64,000 bases of DNA from Brucella pseudogrignonensis (GTDB lineage: Bacteria; Pseudomonadota; Alphaproteobacteria; Rhizobiales; Rhizobiaceae): assembly GCF_002252525.1 (NCBI RefSeq), contig NZ_NNRM01000048.1:62001-126000 (forward strand), read 5' to 3'. Positions 25,580 through 34,768 of the stretch are shown here, piece by piece. Below the pieces are notes generated by a model. That model ran no database searches. It was not told the origin of the DNA and saw nothing but the letters and a program-made list of their open reading frames with translations. Each line of letters begins with the position of its first letter. Position 1 is the stretch's first letter. Position numbers and translations under genes: made by a program.

Positions 25580-26101
25580 ATGCGGTCTCTGATTTTAGCT
25601 TCGACTATTGTTCTTATCGCCGGTCCGGCTTTGGCGGAGGGCGTAACCGTAAAAATGTTTGAGGCATTGGAATCCGGCCAAGGCAAAGAAATGGGTACTG
25701 TTACAGTTTCCCAGAGCGCCGATGGTCTTTCTTTCAAAGCAGATTTGAGTGGTTTGCCAGCAGGTGAGCATGGTTTTCATGTTCATGAGAAGGGAAGTTG
25801 TGCGCCCGCTGAACAAGATGGAAAAATGACGCCGGCGCAAGCTGCTGGTGGTCACTACGATCCGGACGGCTCAAAACACCACATGGGTCCAGAAGGACAT
25901 GGTCATATGGGTGACTTGCCGCTTCTGAAGGCCAATGCGGATGGCAAGGTTAGTGAAACCGTTGTCGCACCCCGTTTGAAATCACTGGATGAAGTCAAAG
26001 GTCGCGCATTGATGGTTCATGTTGGTGGCGATAATTATTCCGACAAGCCTAAGCCGCTCGGTGGCGGCGGTGCGCGCTTCGCCTGTGGTGTGATTGAATA
26101 A
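25580..26101 (+). CDS. sodC: Periplasmic Cu/Zn superoxide dismutase
   Basis: The 173-residue precursor has a signal peptide cleaved after PALA (residue 19) and a strong GGAGGAGATA site. Copper and zinc ligands are visible in GEHGFHVHEKG, GGHYDPDGSKHHMGP, GHGHMGDLP and the C-terminal MVHVGGDNYSD. The structural disulphide cysteines are in KGSCAPA and RFACGVIE. Length and motifs match bacterial SodC of Brucella type. It removes periplasmic superoxide, for example from host oxidative burst. It lies 112 nt after the copper oxidase gene. Confidence 0.97.
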   Translation: MRSLILASTIVLIAGPALAEGVTVKMFEALESGQGKEMGTVTVSQSADGLSFKADLSGLPAGEHGFHVHEKGSCAPAEQDGKMTPAQAAGGHYDPDGSKHHMGPEGHGHMGDLPLLKANADGKVSETVVAPRLKSLDEVKGRALMVHVGGDNYSDKPKPLGGGGARFACGVIE

Positions 26102-26138
26102 ACTTCATCTGTGTTTGCACGCTTCTACCGGTACTGCC

Positions 26139-27467
26139 TTAACCCCAGTTCTCAATACGGATTTTCGAGCCGTCGGAGAAACGCGAGATATGGAACGGCG
26201 ACGGATCGACAACCGGCGTTTCGCCGCTGACCATATCGGCGACCAATCGTCCTGCACCGGGGCCGATGCCAAAGCCATGGCCTGAAAAGCCTGTGGCGAC
26301 GATCAGCCCGTCAATGCCGGGCAGGGGTGAGATAACCGGAATGACATCCGGCATCGTATCAATCAGACCGGCCCATTCCTGCGCGATCGTTGCGGATGCA
26401 AAAGATGGGATGGCGGCTTTAAGTTTGCTCAGCACTGCTGCATTCGCTGCCCGGTGCGGTTCGGGATCAAGCGTGCGGATTTTTTCAAACACCGAGACCT
26501 GATCTGCCGGACGGAGCTTCCATTGGAAAGCTTCTTCAAAAAAGCGTTCACCGAAACGGAAACGCAGGGATTTCCATTCTGTTGAGAGCGATGGAAGGAA
26601 GTCGCGGAAGAAGCGAAAACTGTCAGGCACAATGTCGGCGATGGAGCCGCCAAGGCTCGCAACTGTATATCCGCCATCAAGTCGCTTGCGCAGTGCGAAG
26701 TCCGAAAATGCGATTGCCGGTTCAACGCCACTCTCGATAGGCGAGGTGCGGAAGACGGACGAGCGCACTTTGAGCTGTGGTAGATGGGCATCAAAGGACG
26801 ATATGATCAGTCGTGACCATGCGCCGCCAGCAACGACAATCGCTTCGCAAGCCACGCGGCCTTTTTCAGTCAGGACAGCTGACACACGTCCATTGGTGGT
26901 TTCGATCCCGCGCACGGCACAGTGTTGCAGAATGACAGCACCGAGTTCCTGCGCCTTTGCGGCAAAAGCAGGTACTGCCTTTTGCGGCTCCGCACGGCCA
27001 TCGAGCGGCGTGATCATGCCACCTTTGAGTGGACGCGTTAGTCCCGGTGCGAGACTTGCTGCCTGCTGGCCGTTCAGCAGTTGGGTTTCGATGCCGTGCT
27101 CGCTGGCAATTTTGATCCACTCTGCGTAGCGTTCGACTTCCTCTTCCTTCTCGGCAGTGTAGGCAATGCCGGTAACGCGAAATCCGGTTTCGCGACCCAC
27201 ACGTTCATTCATGCCGTCCCAGAGACGCATACTTTCGACAATCAACGGCATTTCGCGGCTGTCGCGCCCGGTCCGACGGCACCAGCCCCAGTTGCGACTG
27301 GATTGCTCCCCTGCGATTTCACCCTTTTCAAAGAGGGCAACAGGAATGCCGCGCTCGGCCAGAAAAAGCGCTGTCGATACCCCGATCACACCACCGCCGA
27401 TAATGGCGACCTTCGTTTCCTGCGGCAAACGCTCGGCGGTTGCCACTTTGTCGGTGATCGGCCCCAT
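26139..27467 (-). CDS. FAD-dependent amino-acid oxidoreductase (DAO/DadA-like family)
   Basis: From the ATG at 27467, which has a CAGGAG site 8 nt before it, the product has 442 residues. The dinucleotide-binding motif KVAIIGGGVIGVSTALFLAERG lies at about 18-40, followed by SSRNWGWCRRTGRDSREMPL. The C-terminal half has the DAO-family closing motif GLIVATGFSGHGFGIGPGAGRLVADMV. This family oxidises amino acids or amines with flavin, D-amino acids included, but nothing here fixes the substrate. It is divergent from the ferric importer ATPase and convergent with sodC, with a gap of only 37 nt. Confidence 0.85.
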   Translation of the reverse strand: MGPITDKVATAERLPQETKVAIIGGGVIGVSTALFLAERGIPVALFEKGEIAGEQSSRNWGWCRRTGRDSREMPLIVESMRLWDGMNERVGRETGFRVTGIAYTAEKEEEVERYAEWIKIASEHGIETQLLNGQQAASLAPGLTRPLKGGMITPLDGRAEPQKAVPAFAAKAQELGAVILQHCAVRGIETTNGRVSAVLTEKGRVACEAIVVAGGAWSRLIISSFDAHLPQLKVRSSVFRTSPIESGVEPAIAFSDFALRKRLDGGYTVASLGGSIADIVPDSFRFFRDFLPSLSTEWKSLRFRFGERFFEEAFQWKLRPADQVSVFEKIRTLDPEPHRAANAAVLSKLKAAIPSFASATIAQEWAGLIDTMPDVIPVISPLPGIDGLIVATGFSGHGFGIGPGAGRLVADMVSGETPVVDPSPFHISRFSDGSKIRIENWG

Positions 27468-27674
27468 GATCAGACTCCTGCAATGCGAATACGAAATGAT
27501 TTGTGAGCAGAATTGCGCGATTTGCAAGCCAGTTCAACTGGATAGTGCAGCAAACTATTGCGCTTTAAAGGGTGTTTCGACAAATGCCTGACGCGTTTGG
27601 TCGGGTTTTATTGGCAAAGTCGTCCAAGTGCATTTATATGCGGATTGATGATAACAGGACTCTCGGCCTCATCT

Positions 27675-28760
27675 ATGGATGCACGCACTCTGCAGGATAC
27701 GAAGCTCGGTAATGAAACGGCTCCGGCACTGACCCTCTCGGGAATTGGTCGGCAGTTTGGAACCGTGCGCGCACTCGACAAAATATCGCTGGATGTGCAG
27801 CCCGGTGAGATCATCTGTCTGGTTGGGCATTCCGGTTGCGGCAAGACTTCACTCTTGCGGATTATTGCTGGCATTGATGCACCCGATGAAGGCCAGCTTA
27901 CGATGGGCGGGCGCACGCTCGTCGGGCCATCGATCTTCGTTGAACCGGAAAAGCGAAACATTGGTGTGGTCTTTCAGGACTACGCGTTGTTTCCACATCT
28001 GACCGTGCGTGAAAATGTGCTGTTTGGTCTGCGTAAGGTTCGCAAGGAACAAGCGCTCAGCCGCGTCGATGAATTGCTCGAACTTGTCGGTCTTTCTTCG
28101 ATGGCGGATCGTTACCCGCATATGTTGTCGGGTGGGGAGCAGCAGCGCGTGGCACTCATTCGGGCTTTGGCACCGAAGCCTGATCTGCTGTTGATGGATG
28201 AGCCGTTCTCCAATCTGGATCGCGGCTTGCGCGCGCGCGTTCGTAGTGAGACGATGGCACTGTTGCGCGCACTCGGCACGCCGGTCATTATCGTTACGCA
28301 TGAGGCGGAAGAAGCGCTTTCAACGGGCGACCGTGTTGTCCTGATGCGCTCTGGCGAAATCGTGCAGCAAGGCTCTGCCCGTGATCTCCATAACCGCCCG
28401 AACTCTCGCTATGCAGCCGATTTCTTCTGCGACTTCAATGCGTTTGAAGGCAGTGTCCGCGGCAAAATGATTGAAACAGAGCAGGGCGTCTTTGATGCTG
28501 CAGCGGACTTCGCAAGCACTGGCGAAGTTCTCGTTTATATCAGACCGCGCGACATTGAAATTCTGCCGGATGCTACTGCGGGCGCTTTAAGCGGACAGAT
28601 CGAAACGCGAATCTATCTTGGTGAAACCGAAGAGTTGCTAATCCGCCTTGACGGAAGCGAGCAGCGTCTGCGTGTGCGAACCGACCATCACGTTCCGGAA
28701 AGTGCTAATTCGGTCTTCCTTCGAATAAATTGGAGCAGAGTGCTGGTTTTTGCAAAATAA
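27675..28760 (+). CDS. fbpC: Ferric-iron ABC transporter ATP-binding protein FbpC-like
   Basis: Walker A GHSGCGKTS, signature LSGGEQQRVALIRAL, Walker B LLLMDEPF, SNLDRGLRARV and H-loop IVTHEAEEA identify a FbpC/PotA-type ATPase. A C-terminal regulatory domain (about 240-361, YIRPRDIEILPD and IYLGETEELLIRLDG) follows. The start is uncertain: ATG 27675 gives 361 residues; ATG 27648 is also possible and has a weak CGGA site. Gene order is ATPase, binding protein, permease (C-A-B) rather than the usual A-B-C. A 114-nt gap with its own candidate operator separates fbpA. Confidence 0.85.
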   Translation: MDARTLQDTKLGNETAPALTLSGIGRQFGTVRALDKISLDVQPGEIICLVGHSGCGKTSLLRIIAGIDAPDEGQLTMGGRTLVGPSIFVEPEKRNIGVVFQDYALFPHLTVRENVLFGLRKVRKEQALSRVDELLELVGLSSMADRYPHMLSGGEQQRVALIRALAPKPDLLLMDEPFSNLDRGLRARVRSETMALLRALGTPVIIVTHEAEEALSTGDRVVLMRSGEIVQQGSARDLHNRPNSRYAADFFCDFNAFEGSVRGKMIETEQGVFDAAADFASTGEVLVYIRPRDIEILPDATAGALSGQIETRIYLGETEELLIRLDGSEQRLRVRTDHHVPESANSVFLRINWSRVLVFAK

Positions 28761-28836
28761 TGAGTAAACAGGTCATATTTAGAGTGCCGCGCAATTGACC
28801 CTGCAAAACCGAGTTCTTATATTCCAATTGCATACC

Positions 28837-28859
28837 ATATAGTTCCAAATGAACCATAT
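28837..28859. promoter_or_regulatory. Candidate operator just upstream of fbpA
   Basis: ATATAGTTC (28837-28845), CAAAT, GAACCATAT (28851-28859) form 9-bp arms with one mismatch. They end 7 nt before the GGAGG site of fbpA. An iron-dependent regulator is the natural candidate, but the sequence does not match a Fur or Irr box I could name. Confidence 0.45.
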
Positions 28860-28874
28860 TTTTTCGGAGGTAAA

Positions 28875-29891
28875 ATGCCCAAGATCGCGCGTGCTGGACT
28901 TGCACTCATGGCTGCGACGTTTCTCTCAGGTGCTGCAAATGCAAATGAGATTAATATTTACACGACGCGTGAGCCAGGCCTGATTCAGCCTTTGCTCGAT
29001 GCCTATAAGGAAAAGACGGGCACCACCGTCAATACCGTTTTCCTTAAGGATGGTCTCGCTGAGCGTGTAGCTTCCGAGGGCGAAAAATCCCCCGCCGATA
29101 TTCTGATGACGGTCGATGCAGGCAATCTGGTTGATCTCGTCGACAAGGGCCTTACCCAGCCTATCGATTCCAAGGCTTTGAAGGATGCAATCCCTGAGCA
29201 GCTCCGCGATGCAAATGGCAACTGGTTTGGCCTTTCGATGCGCGCGCGTGTTGTCTATGCCGCCAAGGATCTGGAACTCGACAAGATCACCTATGAAGAG
29301 CTGGCCGATCCGAAGTGGAAGGGCAAGATCTGCATTCGCGCTGGTCAGCATCCATATAATACTGCCCTGATCGCCGATTACATCGCTCATCACGGCGCAG
29401 AAAAGACTGAAGAGTGGCTGACTGGCCTCAAAGCCAATCTGGCTCGCAAGGCAGCCGGTGGTGATCGTGATGGCGCCAAGGATATCGTCGGTGGTATCTG
29501 CGATATCGCAGTTGCCAACTCCTATTATGTTGGTCTGATGCGCTCGGGTAAGAGCGGCGACGAGCAGAAGGCATGGGGCGACGGCATCAAGGTCATTCTC
29601 CCAACCTTTGCCGATGGTGGCACCCAGGTAAACATCAGCGGCGCATCTGTCGCCAAGAACGCTCCGAACAAGGACGAAGCTGTCAAGCTTCTCGAATATC
29701 TTGCTTCGGACGAAGCCCAGCAGCTTTATGCGAAGGCCAACTACGAATATCCGGTCAAGGCAGGCGCTCCGGTTGATCCAATCGTTGAATCCTTCGGCGA
29801 ACTGAAGATCGATACGGTTCCGCTTTCGGAAATCGTCAAGCATCGCAAGCAGGCCAGCGAACTGGTCGACAAAGTCGGCTTTGATAACTAA
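28875..29891 (+). CDS. fbpA: Ferric-iron periplasmic binding protein FbpA-like
   Basis: The 338-residue precursor has a signal peptide cleaved near ANANE (about residue 23) and the N-terminal EINIYTTREPGLIQPLLDAY of iron-binding proteins. The iron-binding tyrosine pair is Tyr217-Tyr218 in AVANSYYVGLMR; upstream tyrosines around ARVVYAA and TYEEL fit the family. The start has GGAGG 5 nt before the ATG. Its gene is flanked by a candidate operator upstream and a hairpin downstream, consistent with separate, high expression. Confidence 0.93.
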   Translation: MPKIARAGLALMAATFLSGAANANEINIYTTREPGLIQPLLDAYKEKTGTTVNTVFLKDGLAERVASEGEKSPADILMTVDAGNLVDLVDKGLTQPIDSKALKDAIPEQLRDANGNWFGLSMRARVVYAAKDLELDKITYEELADPKWKGKICIRAGQHPYNTALIADYIAHHGAEKTEEWLTGLKANLARKAAGGDRDGAKDIVGGICDIAVANSYYVGLMRSGKSGDEQKAWGDGIKVILPTFADGGTQVNISGASVAKNAPNKDEAVKLLEYLASDEAQQLYAKANYEYPVKAGAPVDPIVESFGELKIDTVPLSEIVKHRKQASELVDKVGFDN

Positions 29892-29915
29892 AAGCTGATT
29901 ATCCCTGTAAAAATG

Positions 29916-29944
29916 ACGCCGGTGCAAAACCATTGCGCCGGCGT
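29916..29944 (+). promoter_or_regulatory. Hairpin between fbpA and fbpB
   Basis: ACGCCGGTGCAA (29916-29927) pairs with TTGCGCCGGCGT (29933-29944) around AACCA; 11 of 12 positions are Watson-Crick and the other is a G-T pair. No long T-run follows. It matches the hairpin position after the other binding-protein genes. Confidence 0.75.
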
Positions 29945-29946
29945 TA

Positions 29947-30054
29947 TTAAACGGTTCCAGTTAAAGCTGAATCGTTGGAACCGCTGCAACTATTCGTTTT
30001 TACGCATTATCCGACGCAAAACCGGTTCCCACTTTTGCTGGAAATGCTTTAATA
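29947..30054. repeat. Composite palindromic repeat, copy 6 (inverse orientation)
   Basis: GGTTCCAG..AAAGCTGAATC..TTGGAACC (about 29952-29980) is followed by CGCATTATCCGACGCAAAACC...CACTTTTGCTGGAAATGC. The second module is the inverse of 18332-18380. It fills the gap between the fbpA hairpin and fbpB, so the operon mRNA carries it. Confidence 0.7.
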
Positions 30055-30069
30055 TGAAGGTCGACCAGA

Positions 30070-31812
30070 GTGCCGGAACCTGTGCAAGCCGCGTCATCAT
30101 CCATGCCTTATCGTACCCGTTCGGGTCGAGGCTGGTTGTGGCTTTCAGGATTGATTGCGCTGCTGGTCTGCCTGCCTGTGCTTGCACTGGTTATCGAAGC
30201 GCTTCGCGGCTCATCCGGCCTGTGGAGCCATCTTTTCTCGACGATTTTCGCGACAGCTTTTACTGATACGATCATTCTTCTGGCAGGCGTTGGGCTTATC
30301 ACCGCATTTGTCGGCACGTCCGCAGCATGGCTGGTGACGGCTTATGATTTTCGTGGACGCGGTGTGCTGGAATGGGCGCTTTTGCTGCCCTTAGCGGTGC
30401 CGACCTATATCATCGCCTATGCTTATCTTGATATTCTGCATCCGATTGGCCCGATACAAAGTGCGATCCGCTTTGTGCTGGGTTATGAATCGCCGCGCCA
30501 GTTTCGCTTGCCGGATATAAGATCAATGACGGGCTGCATAATCCTGCTCGGCTTTGTACTTTATCCGTATGTTTATATTCCAACACGCGCCATGTTCCTC
30601 ACGCAGTCAGCGAGCCTGATTGAAGCAGCACGAACATTGGGCGTCAGTCGCAGAGGAATATTCTGGCGCGTCGCCCTGCCACTCGCACGTCCAGCTGTGG
30701 CTGTTGGTGTCAGCCTTGCATTGATGGAAACGCTCAACGATGTTGGTGCTGCCGAGTTTCTCGGCGTGCGGACGCTGACGGTTTCGATCTACACCACATG
30801 GGTCACGCGCTTCGATCTGCCGGGAGCAGCGCAACTCGCCTTGGCGCTTTTATTGCTAGTTGTCGCCATAGTATCAATTGAGCGATGGGCGAGGCGGAAA
30901 CAGCGCTTCTCTTCCAATATCCGCCACTCGCGGGGCTTTGAACCGCTAAAGGTCAGCGGCGTAAAGGGCATTTGGCTGTTCATTATCTGCGCCGTACCGA
31001 TCATTATCGGCTTCATCATGCCCGCGACCTATCTCGTCATTGAAGCAGTCAAGCGGATGCGCTTTGCGGGTATCTCACCCCGTCTGGCGGGTGAAGCATT
31101 CAACACCGTCATGCTGGCGTCTGTCGCAACCATTCTGGTGCTGCTGTTTGGCATGATGGTGGCCTATGCGATGCGGCTGTTTCCGGGCACGGCTTCGCGA
31201 TGGTTCTATCGCTTCTCGACCATGGGCTATGCTGCCCCCGGAACAGTGATTGCCATTGGCATTATGATCGTGTCCGGTGCGGTTGACCGTTTTTTCGATC
31301 AGGTGTTCAGCACGTTTTTCGGTATCTCCACGGGACTACTGCTGATTAGTACCGGCGCGGCCATTGTCTATGCTTATGTCGCACGCTTTCTGGCTATATC
31401 TGCGGGCGGCATTGATGCCGGTCTTGAGCGCATCCCACAATCGCTGGACCAGGCCTCCCGTACGCTTGGTCGTGGCGTGACTGCAACCTTCTGCCAGGTG
31501 CATCTGCCGCTTTCAAAGACGGCCATTGTTGCCGCTGGTTTGCTGGTTTTTGTCGATTGCGTTAAGGAATTGCCTGCCACGCTTCTGTTGCGCCCGCTCA
31601 ATATCGAGACTTTTGCCACGCATCTTTATGGCGAGGCCGCACGCGGAACCTATGAAGAGGCGTCAGTTGCAGCATTGGCAATTGTGGCCGTCGGGATTTT
31701 GCCGGTCATTCTGCTTTCGCGTGTAGGGCGTCGTTTGGGCGGCGCTCGCGGCAAATTGCAGAAGTTCTGCAATATCAAATTGTTACAATGTCGTTATGGT
31801 TCGCGACTTTAA
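30070..31812 (+). CDS. fbpB: Ferric-iron ABC transporter permease FbpB-like
   Basis: The 580-residue double permease has about 12 membrane spans and two EAA loops: EAARTLGVSRRGIFWRVALP near residue 200 and QASRTLGRGVTATFCQVHLP near 470. The start is GTG at 30070 with GAAGG 9 nt upstream; ATG 30103 is an alternative. It passes iron delivered by FbpA using FbpC. The C-terminal tail after residue 555 (GKLQKFCNIKLLQCRYG) is basic, Cys-containing and looks unlike the family, possibly from a shifted stop. Confidence 0.9.
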   Translation: MPEPVQAASSSMPYRTRSGRGWLWLSGLIALLVCLPVLALVIEALRGSSGLWSHLFSTIFATAFTDTIILLAGVGLITAFVGTSAAWLVTAYDFRGRGVLEWALLLPLAVPTYIIAYAYLDILHPIGPIQSAIRFVLGYESPRQFRLPDIRSMTGCIILLGFVLYPYVYIPTRAMFLTQSASLIEAARTLGVSRRGIFWRVALPLARPAVAVGVSLALMETLNDVGAAEFLGVRTLTVSIYTTWVTRFDLPGAAQLALALLLLVVAIVSIERWARRKQRFSSNIRHSRGFEPLKVSGVKGIWLFIICAVPIIIGFIMPATYLVIEAVKRMRFAGISPRLAGEAFNTVMLASVATILVLLFGMMVAYAMRLFPGTASRWFYRFSTMGYAAPGTVIAIGIMIVSGAVDRFFDQVFSTFFGISTGLLLISTGAAIVYAYVARFLAISAGGIDAGLERIPQSLDQASRTLGRGVTATFCQVHLPLSKTAIVAAGLLVFVDCVKELPATLLLRPLNIETFATHLYGEAARGTYEEASVAALAIVAVGILPVILLSRVGRRLGGARGKLQKFCNIKLLQCRYGSRL

Positions 31813-32088
31813 CGTGATGCCCGGTATGGTTGCCGAAGTTCCATAAATTCAAAAAATGCTGATCTATCAAGGGGTTTGAGGCGTATGTAGCCTCGCGCTC
31901 AGCGGAGATAGATGAATGTTTTCAACACGATATTTCGCGTGAACGCAATAATATGTGACTGTATTATGAAGCCGTTTCCATGCTTCTACCACAAAGCGAA
32001 AGCTCAATGGTCACAATTGAAACAAGACCGCGCAATCTGAGATGCAAATGGCCATGAAGGTCGATGTCAGGATCGCGGAAGGAATGAG
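31813..32088. other. Intergenic region without a convincing gene
   Basis: 276 nt of AT-rich sequence. It holds a possible 41-codon frame from 31912 (GGAG before the ATG) that resembles no family and has no membrane or signal character. No strong hairpin terminator for fbpB was found. The promoter of the next small gene must lie here, but I could not place it. Confidence 0.4.
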
Positions 32089-32460
32089 ATGATGGAAACT
32101 ATGCTGAATACGCAACAATGGCTTCCGGTCGAGTTGCTGAACATCGGTTTGGCAGCAGCCGTTTTCTTCGCCTGTCTTGTGCTTTCGCTGTGGAAGGCAG
32201 TTTTTGACGAACTCAACCCGGTTTTCTGGCGCCGTACGGCCGCTGTTCTTTGGGCCGGTGTTGTCATCGTTGCTCTGAGCACCGGTATTGAAAGCTTTAA
32301 CTGGCCGCAGATTGTTGGCTGGGTGATGGTTGCTGGCGGTGTGATCGCAACAGCTACTCGGATGGGCATGAGCTATTATCGCCAGTATTCGGCTCATAAT
32401 GTTCGCCGCGCCAAGTTTACAAATCCGCGCTTTTCCGGCCCGCGCGCTACTGGACGGTGA
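32089..32460 (+). CDS. Small inner-membrane protein, function unknown
   Basis: The 123-residue protein has a strong GGAAGG site 6 nt before the first ATG. It has three predicted membrane spans (LNIGLAAAVFFACLVLSL, TAAVLWAGVVIVALSTGI and IVGWVMVAGGVIATATRMG) and a basic tail (NVRRAKFTNPRFSGPRATGR). I recognise no family. It stands alone: the next gene is on the other strand and ends 70 nt away. Confidence 0.6.
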   Translation: MMETMLNTQQWLPVELLNIGLAAAVFFACLVLSLWKAVFDELNPVFWRRTAAVLWAGVVIVALSTGIESFNWPQIVGWVMVAGGVIATATRMGMSYYRQYSAHNVRRAKFTNPRFSGPRATGR

Positions 32461-32529
32461 TCACCATGTTTGCAAAGACTGTTCAAATGCCTTTGCGGCA
32501 ACACCGCCCGTATAGCTTGCGCTCTTTCT

Positions 32530-32874
32530 TTATCCGCGCTTTTGGTTCTGCACGATACCGTAAATATTCGTAGAGCGCGTGCCTGAACGGCAATAGCCCA
32601 GAATTGGGCCTTCGGCTTCGGCAAGTGCCGAGGCCATTTCATCGACATTCTCCTGCGTCAGTTGTCCACCAATGACCGGGATGTAATAGGTCTTGATGCC
32701 AGCCTTTTCCGCTACCTTCGCGACTTCCGCAAAAGTTGGCTGGTCCGGTCCTTCTTCGCCATCTGGACGATTGCAGATGATCGTCTGAAAGCCTTCAGCC
32801 GCAATATCGCGCACGTCATCCGGCGAAATTTGTCCGGTGACTGAGTAATTGTCGTCGATCTGGCGAATATCCAT
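32530..32874 (-). CDS. TIGR01244-family sulfurtransferase / phosphatase-like protein (Blh N-terminal type)
   Basis: The 114-residue protein matches the DUF442/TIGR01244 family, related to tyrosine phosphatases and rhodaneses. It begins with MDIRQIDDNYSVTGQISPDDV, and the active-site loop is CRSGTRST (Cys near residue 94). In several alphaproteobacteria this domain is fused to a beta-lactamase-like persulphide dioxygenase (Blh, linked to sulphide detoxification); here it stands alone. A role in sulphur transfer is inferred from family. It is convergent with the small membrane protein and divergent from fdhD by 332 nt. Confidence 0.82.
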   Translation of the reverse strand: MDIRQIDDNYSVTGQISPDDVRDIAAEGFQTIICNRPDGEEGPDQPTFAEVAKVAEKAGIKTYYIPVIGGQLTQENVDEMASALAEAEGPILGYCRSGTRSTNIYGIVQNQKRG

Positions 32875-33206
32875 CGTTTTGCACCTAAAAGATTAGCTGT
32901 CGGAAGCGGGAGCTCACGTCTTGTTCAGACGTTTTGAGGCCTGCAGGTATAGCTTGTTCGCAATGCTTGCCGCAAGGGCATGATGCCGCCGCTTGGAGTA
33001 TAAGTGCCATCGGAATGAAACGAGGATCGATAAGATTCCGCTTGAAATGAAAGAGAGCAGATCGGCCCTCTGAATAAGAAAATTATCCAATATTTGAGCT
33101 CATTTGCTCCGGTAAGATTAGCTTGTCTGTCGCTTCAAAGACATTGAGTAGCTGACGGTAAATGATAAGACAGGTCGGAAGTCTTAACGACCATTGACGG
33201 AATGAT
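32875..33206. promoter_or_regulatory. 332-nt divergent intergenic region
   Basis: This region separates the TIGR01244 gene from fdhD and should hold both promoters. I see no protein-coding frame with a ribosome binding site, no strong hairpin and no clear operator in it. Confidence 0.4.
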
Positions 33207-34016
33207 ATGAGGATACCGAAGATCAGCCAGAATCTGCCGCGTCTTGCGCGTCGCGAGGCAGGCTTTCATGAAAGCTCCCGCGAGGTGCCGGAAGAGGTGC
33301 CGGTTGCCATGAGCTACAATGGCACAACCCATGCCGTCATGATGGCAACGCCTGCCAATCTGGAAGACTTTGCGGTCGGTTTCAGCCTGACGGAAGGTAT
33401 CATATCCAACATTTCCGAAATCGAAGATTTGAGCATTGAGGTCTTTGAAAAAGGTATCGATGTTCAGATGCGACTGGCTGTACAGCCGGGCGATGCGCTT
33501 GCCGCGCGGCGCAGGTTTATGGCCGGACCTGTTGGCTGTGGCTTGTGCGGGATCGATTCCATTGATCAGGCTCTGCGACCATTATCGGCATTGTCTGCCG
33601 ACAGTTTACGGTTCAAATCTGGATCGATCATTGCCGCTATGGGCGCTTTAGGTGGTTCGCAGACTTTGAATGCAGAAACGCGCGCGGTGCATGGTGCGGG
33701 TTTCTATATTCCGGGTGAGGGGCTGTTTGCCGTTCGCGAGGATGTCGGACGACACAATGCTTTAGATAAGCTCATTGGCGCAATGGCGCGTGCTGACCGG
33801 CCTGCGGAGCAGGGTTTGGTAGCGATTACCAGCCGCGTATCTGTCGAAATGGTGCAAAAAGCCGTCATTCTTGGCGTGCCATTATTGGCCGCAATTTCGG
33901 CACCGACCGCATTGGCAATCCGCACCGCAGATGAAGCCAATCTAACGCTTGTAGCGCTTGTTCGGGGCGACGACTTCGATGTCTATTCGCATCCCGAGCG
34001 CATCATAAGCGAGTAG
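33207..34016 (+). CDS. fdhD: Formate dehydrogenase accessory sulfurtransferase FdhD
   Basis: The 269-residue protein has the FdhD signature. The sulphur-carrying CXXC is in GPVGCGLCGIDS (about residues 108-120), and GLFAVREDVGRHNALDKLIGA and TSRVSVEMVQKAVILGVPLL are conserved. FdhD transfers sulphur from IscS to the molybdenum cofactor of formate dehydrogenase, which is not in this window. The gene ends at a hairpin shared with ribH2. No partner gene is adjacent, so it is probably transcribed alone. Confidence 0.95.
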   Translation: MRIPKISQNLPRLARREAGFHESSREVPEEVPVAMSYNGTTHAVMMATPANLEDFAVGFSLTEGIISNISEIEDLSIEVFEKGIDVQMRLAVQPGDALAARRRFMAGPVGCGLCGIDSIDQALRPLSALSADSLRFKSGSIIAAMGALGGSQTLNAETRAVHGAGFYIPGEGLFAVREDVGRHNALDKLIGAMARADRPAEQGLVAITSRVSVEMVQKAVILGVPLLAAISAPTALAIRTADEANLTLVALVRGDDFDVYSHPERIISE

Positions 34017-34042
34017 CCGACCTCGAAAATGCAAGGTCGGCT
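34015..34042. terminator. Shared hairpin between convergent fdhD and ribH2
   Basis: AGCCGACCT (34015-34023) pairs perfectly with AGGTCGGCT (34034-34042) around 10 nt. The T-run is poor on both sides, so termination may need Rho or be partial. It overlaps the fdhD stop codon. Confidence 0.7.
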
Positions 34043-34061
34043 ATGTCGTTTAGACGTTGGC

Positions 34062-34553
<492 letters not shown>

Positions 34554-34580
34554 CTAGAATCAGGGCGCACAAAGGAACGC

Positions 34581-34603
34581 AAGCCCGCGCAATAGCCGGG
34601 TTT
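34581..34603 (-). promoter_or_regulatory. Expression-platform hairpin between riboswitch and ribH2
   Basis: On the minus strand AAACCCG and CGGGCTT pair with one mismatch. No T-run follows, so it is more likely part of a translation- or Rho-based switch than an intrinsic terminator. It lies 43 nt upstream of the ribH2 start. Confidence 0.45.
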
Positions 34604-34609
34604 AACGCT

Positions 34610-34768
34610 CTTTCGCTCTCTTCCATCCGGACTTTAACCGTCGGCTCCGGCATCTCACCGGATCTGCTGACCCTGAAACTACACCCCAAAAGGCGTTTGC
34701 TACAGGCGCTCGCGGGCTCGAAGATCGCTCTTCATACCGCCGGTGGGGAGTTTCACCCCGCCCCGAGA
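34610..34768 (-). promoter_or_regulatory. FMN riboswitch (RFN element) controlling ribH2
   Basis: Read on the minus strand, the aptamer has the conserved RFN blocks in order. It begins GGGGCGGGGTGAAACTCCCC, followed by ACCGGCGGT and paired AGCCCGCGAG. Then come GTCAGCAGATCCGGTGAG, TGCCGGAGCCGACGGTTAAA and AGTCCGGATGGAAGAGAG. It should repress RibH2 synthesis when FMN is plentiful. An FMN riboswitch in front of ribH2 is known in Brucella. Confidence 0.95.

Noticed and set aside
31912-32040. A 41-codon frame with GGAG before ATG in the gap after fbpB
   Set aside because: No hydrophobic segment, terminator or recognisable family supports it; kept only as a remark in the gap entry.
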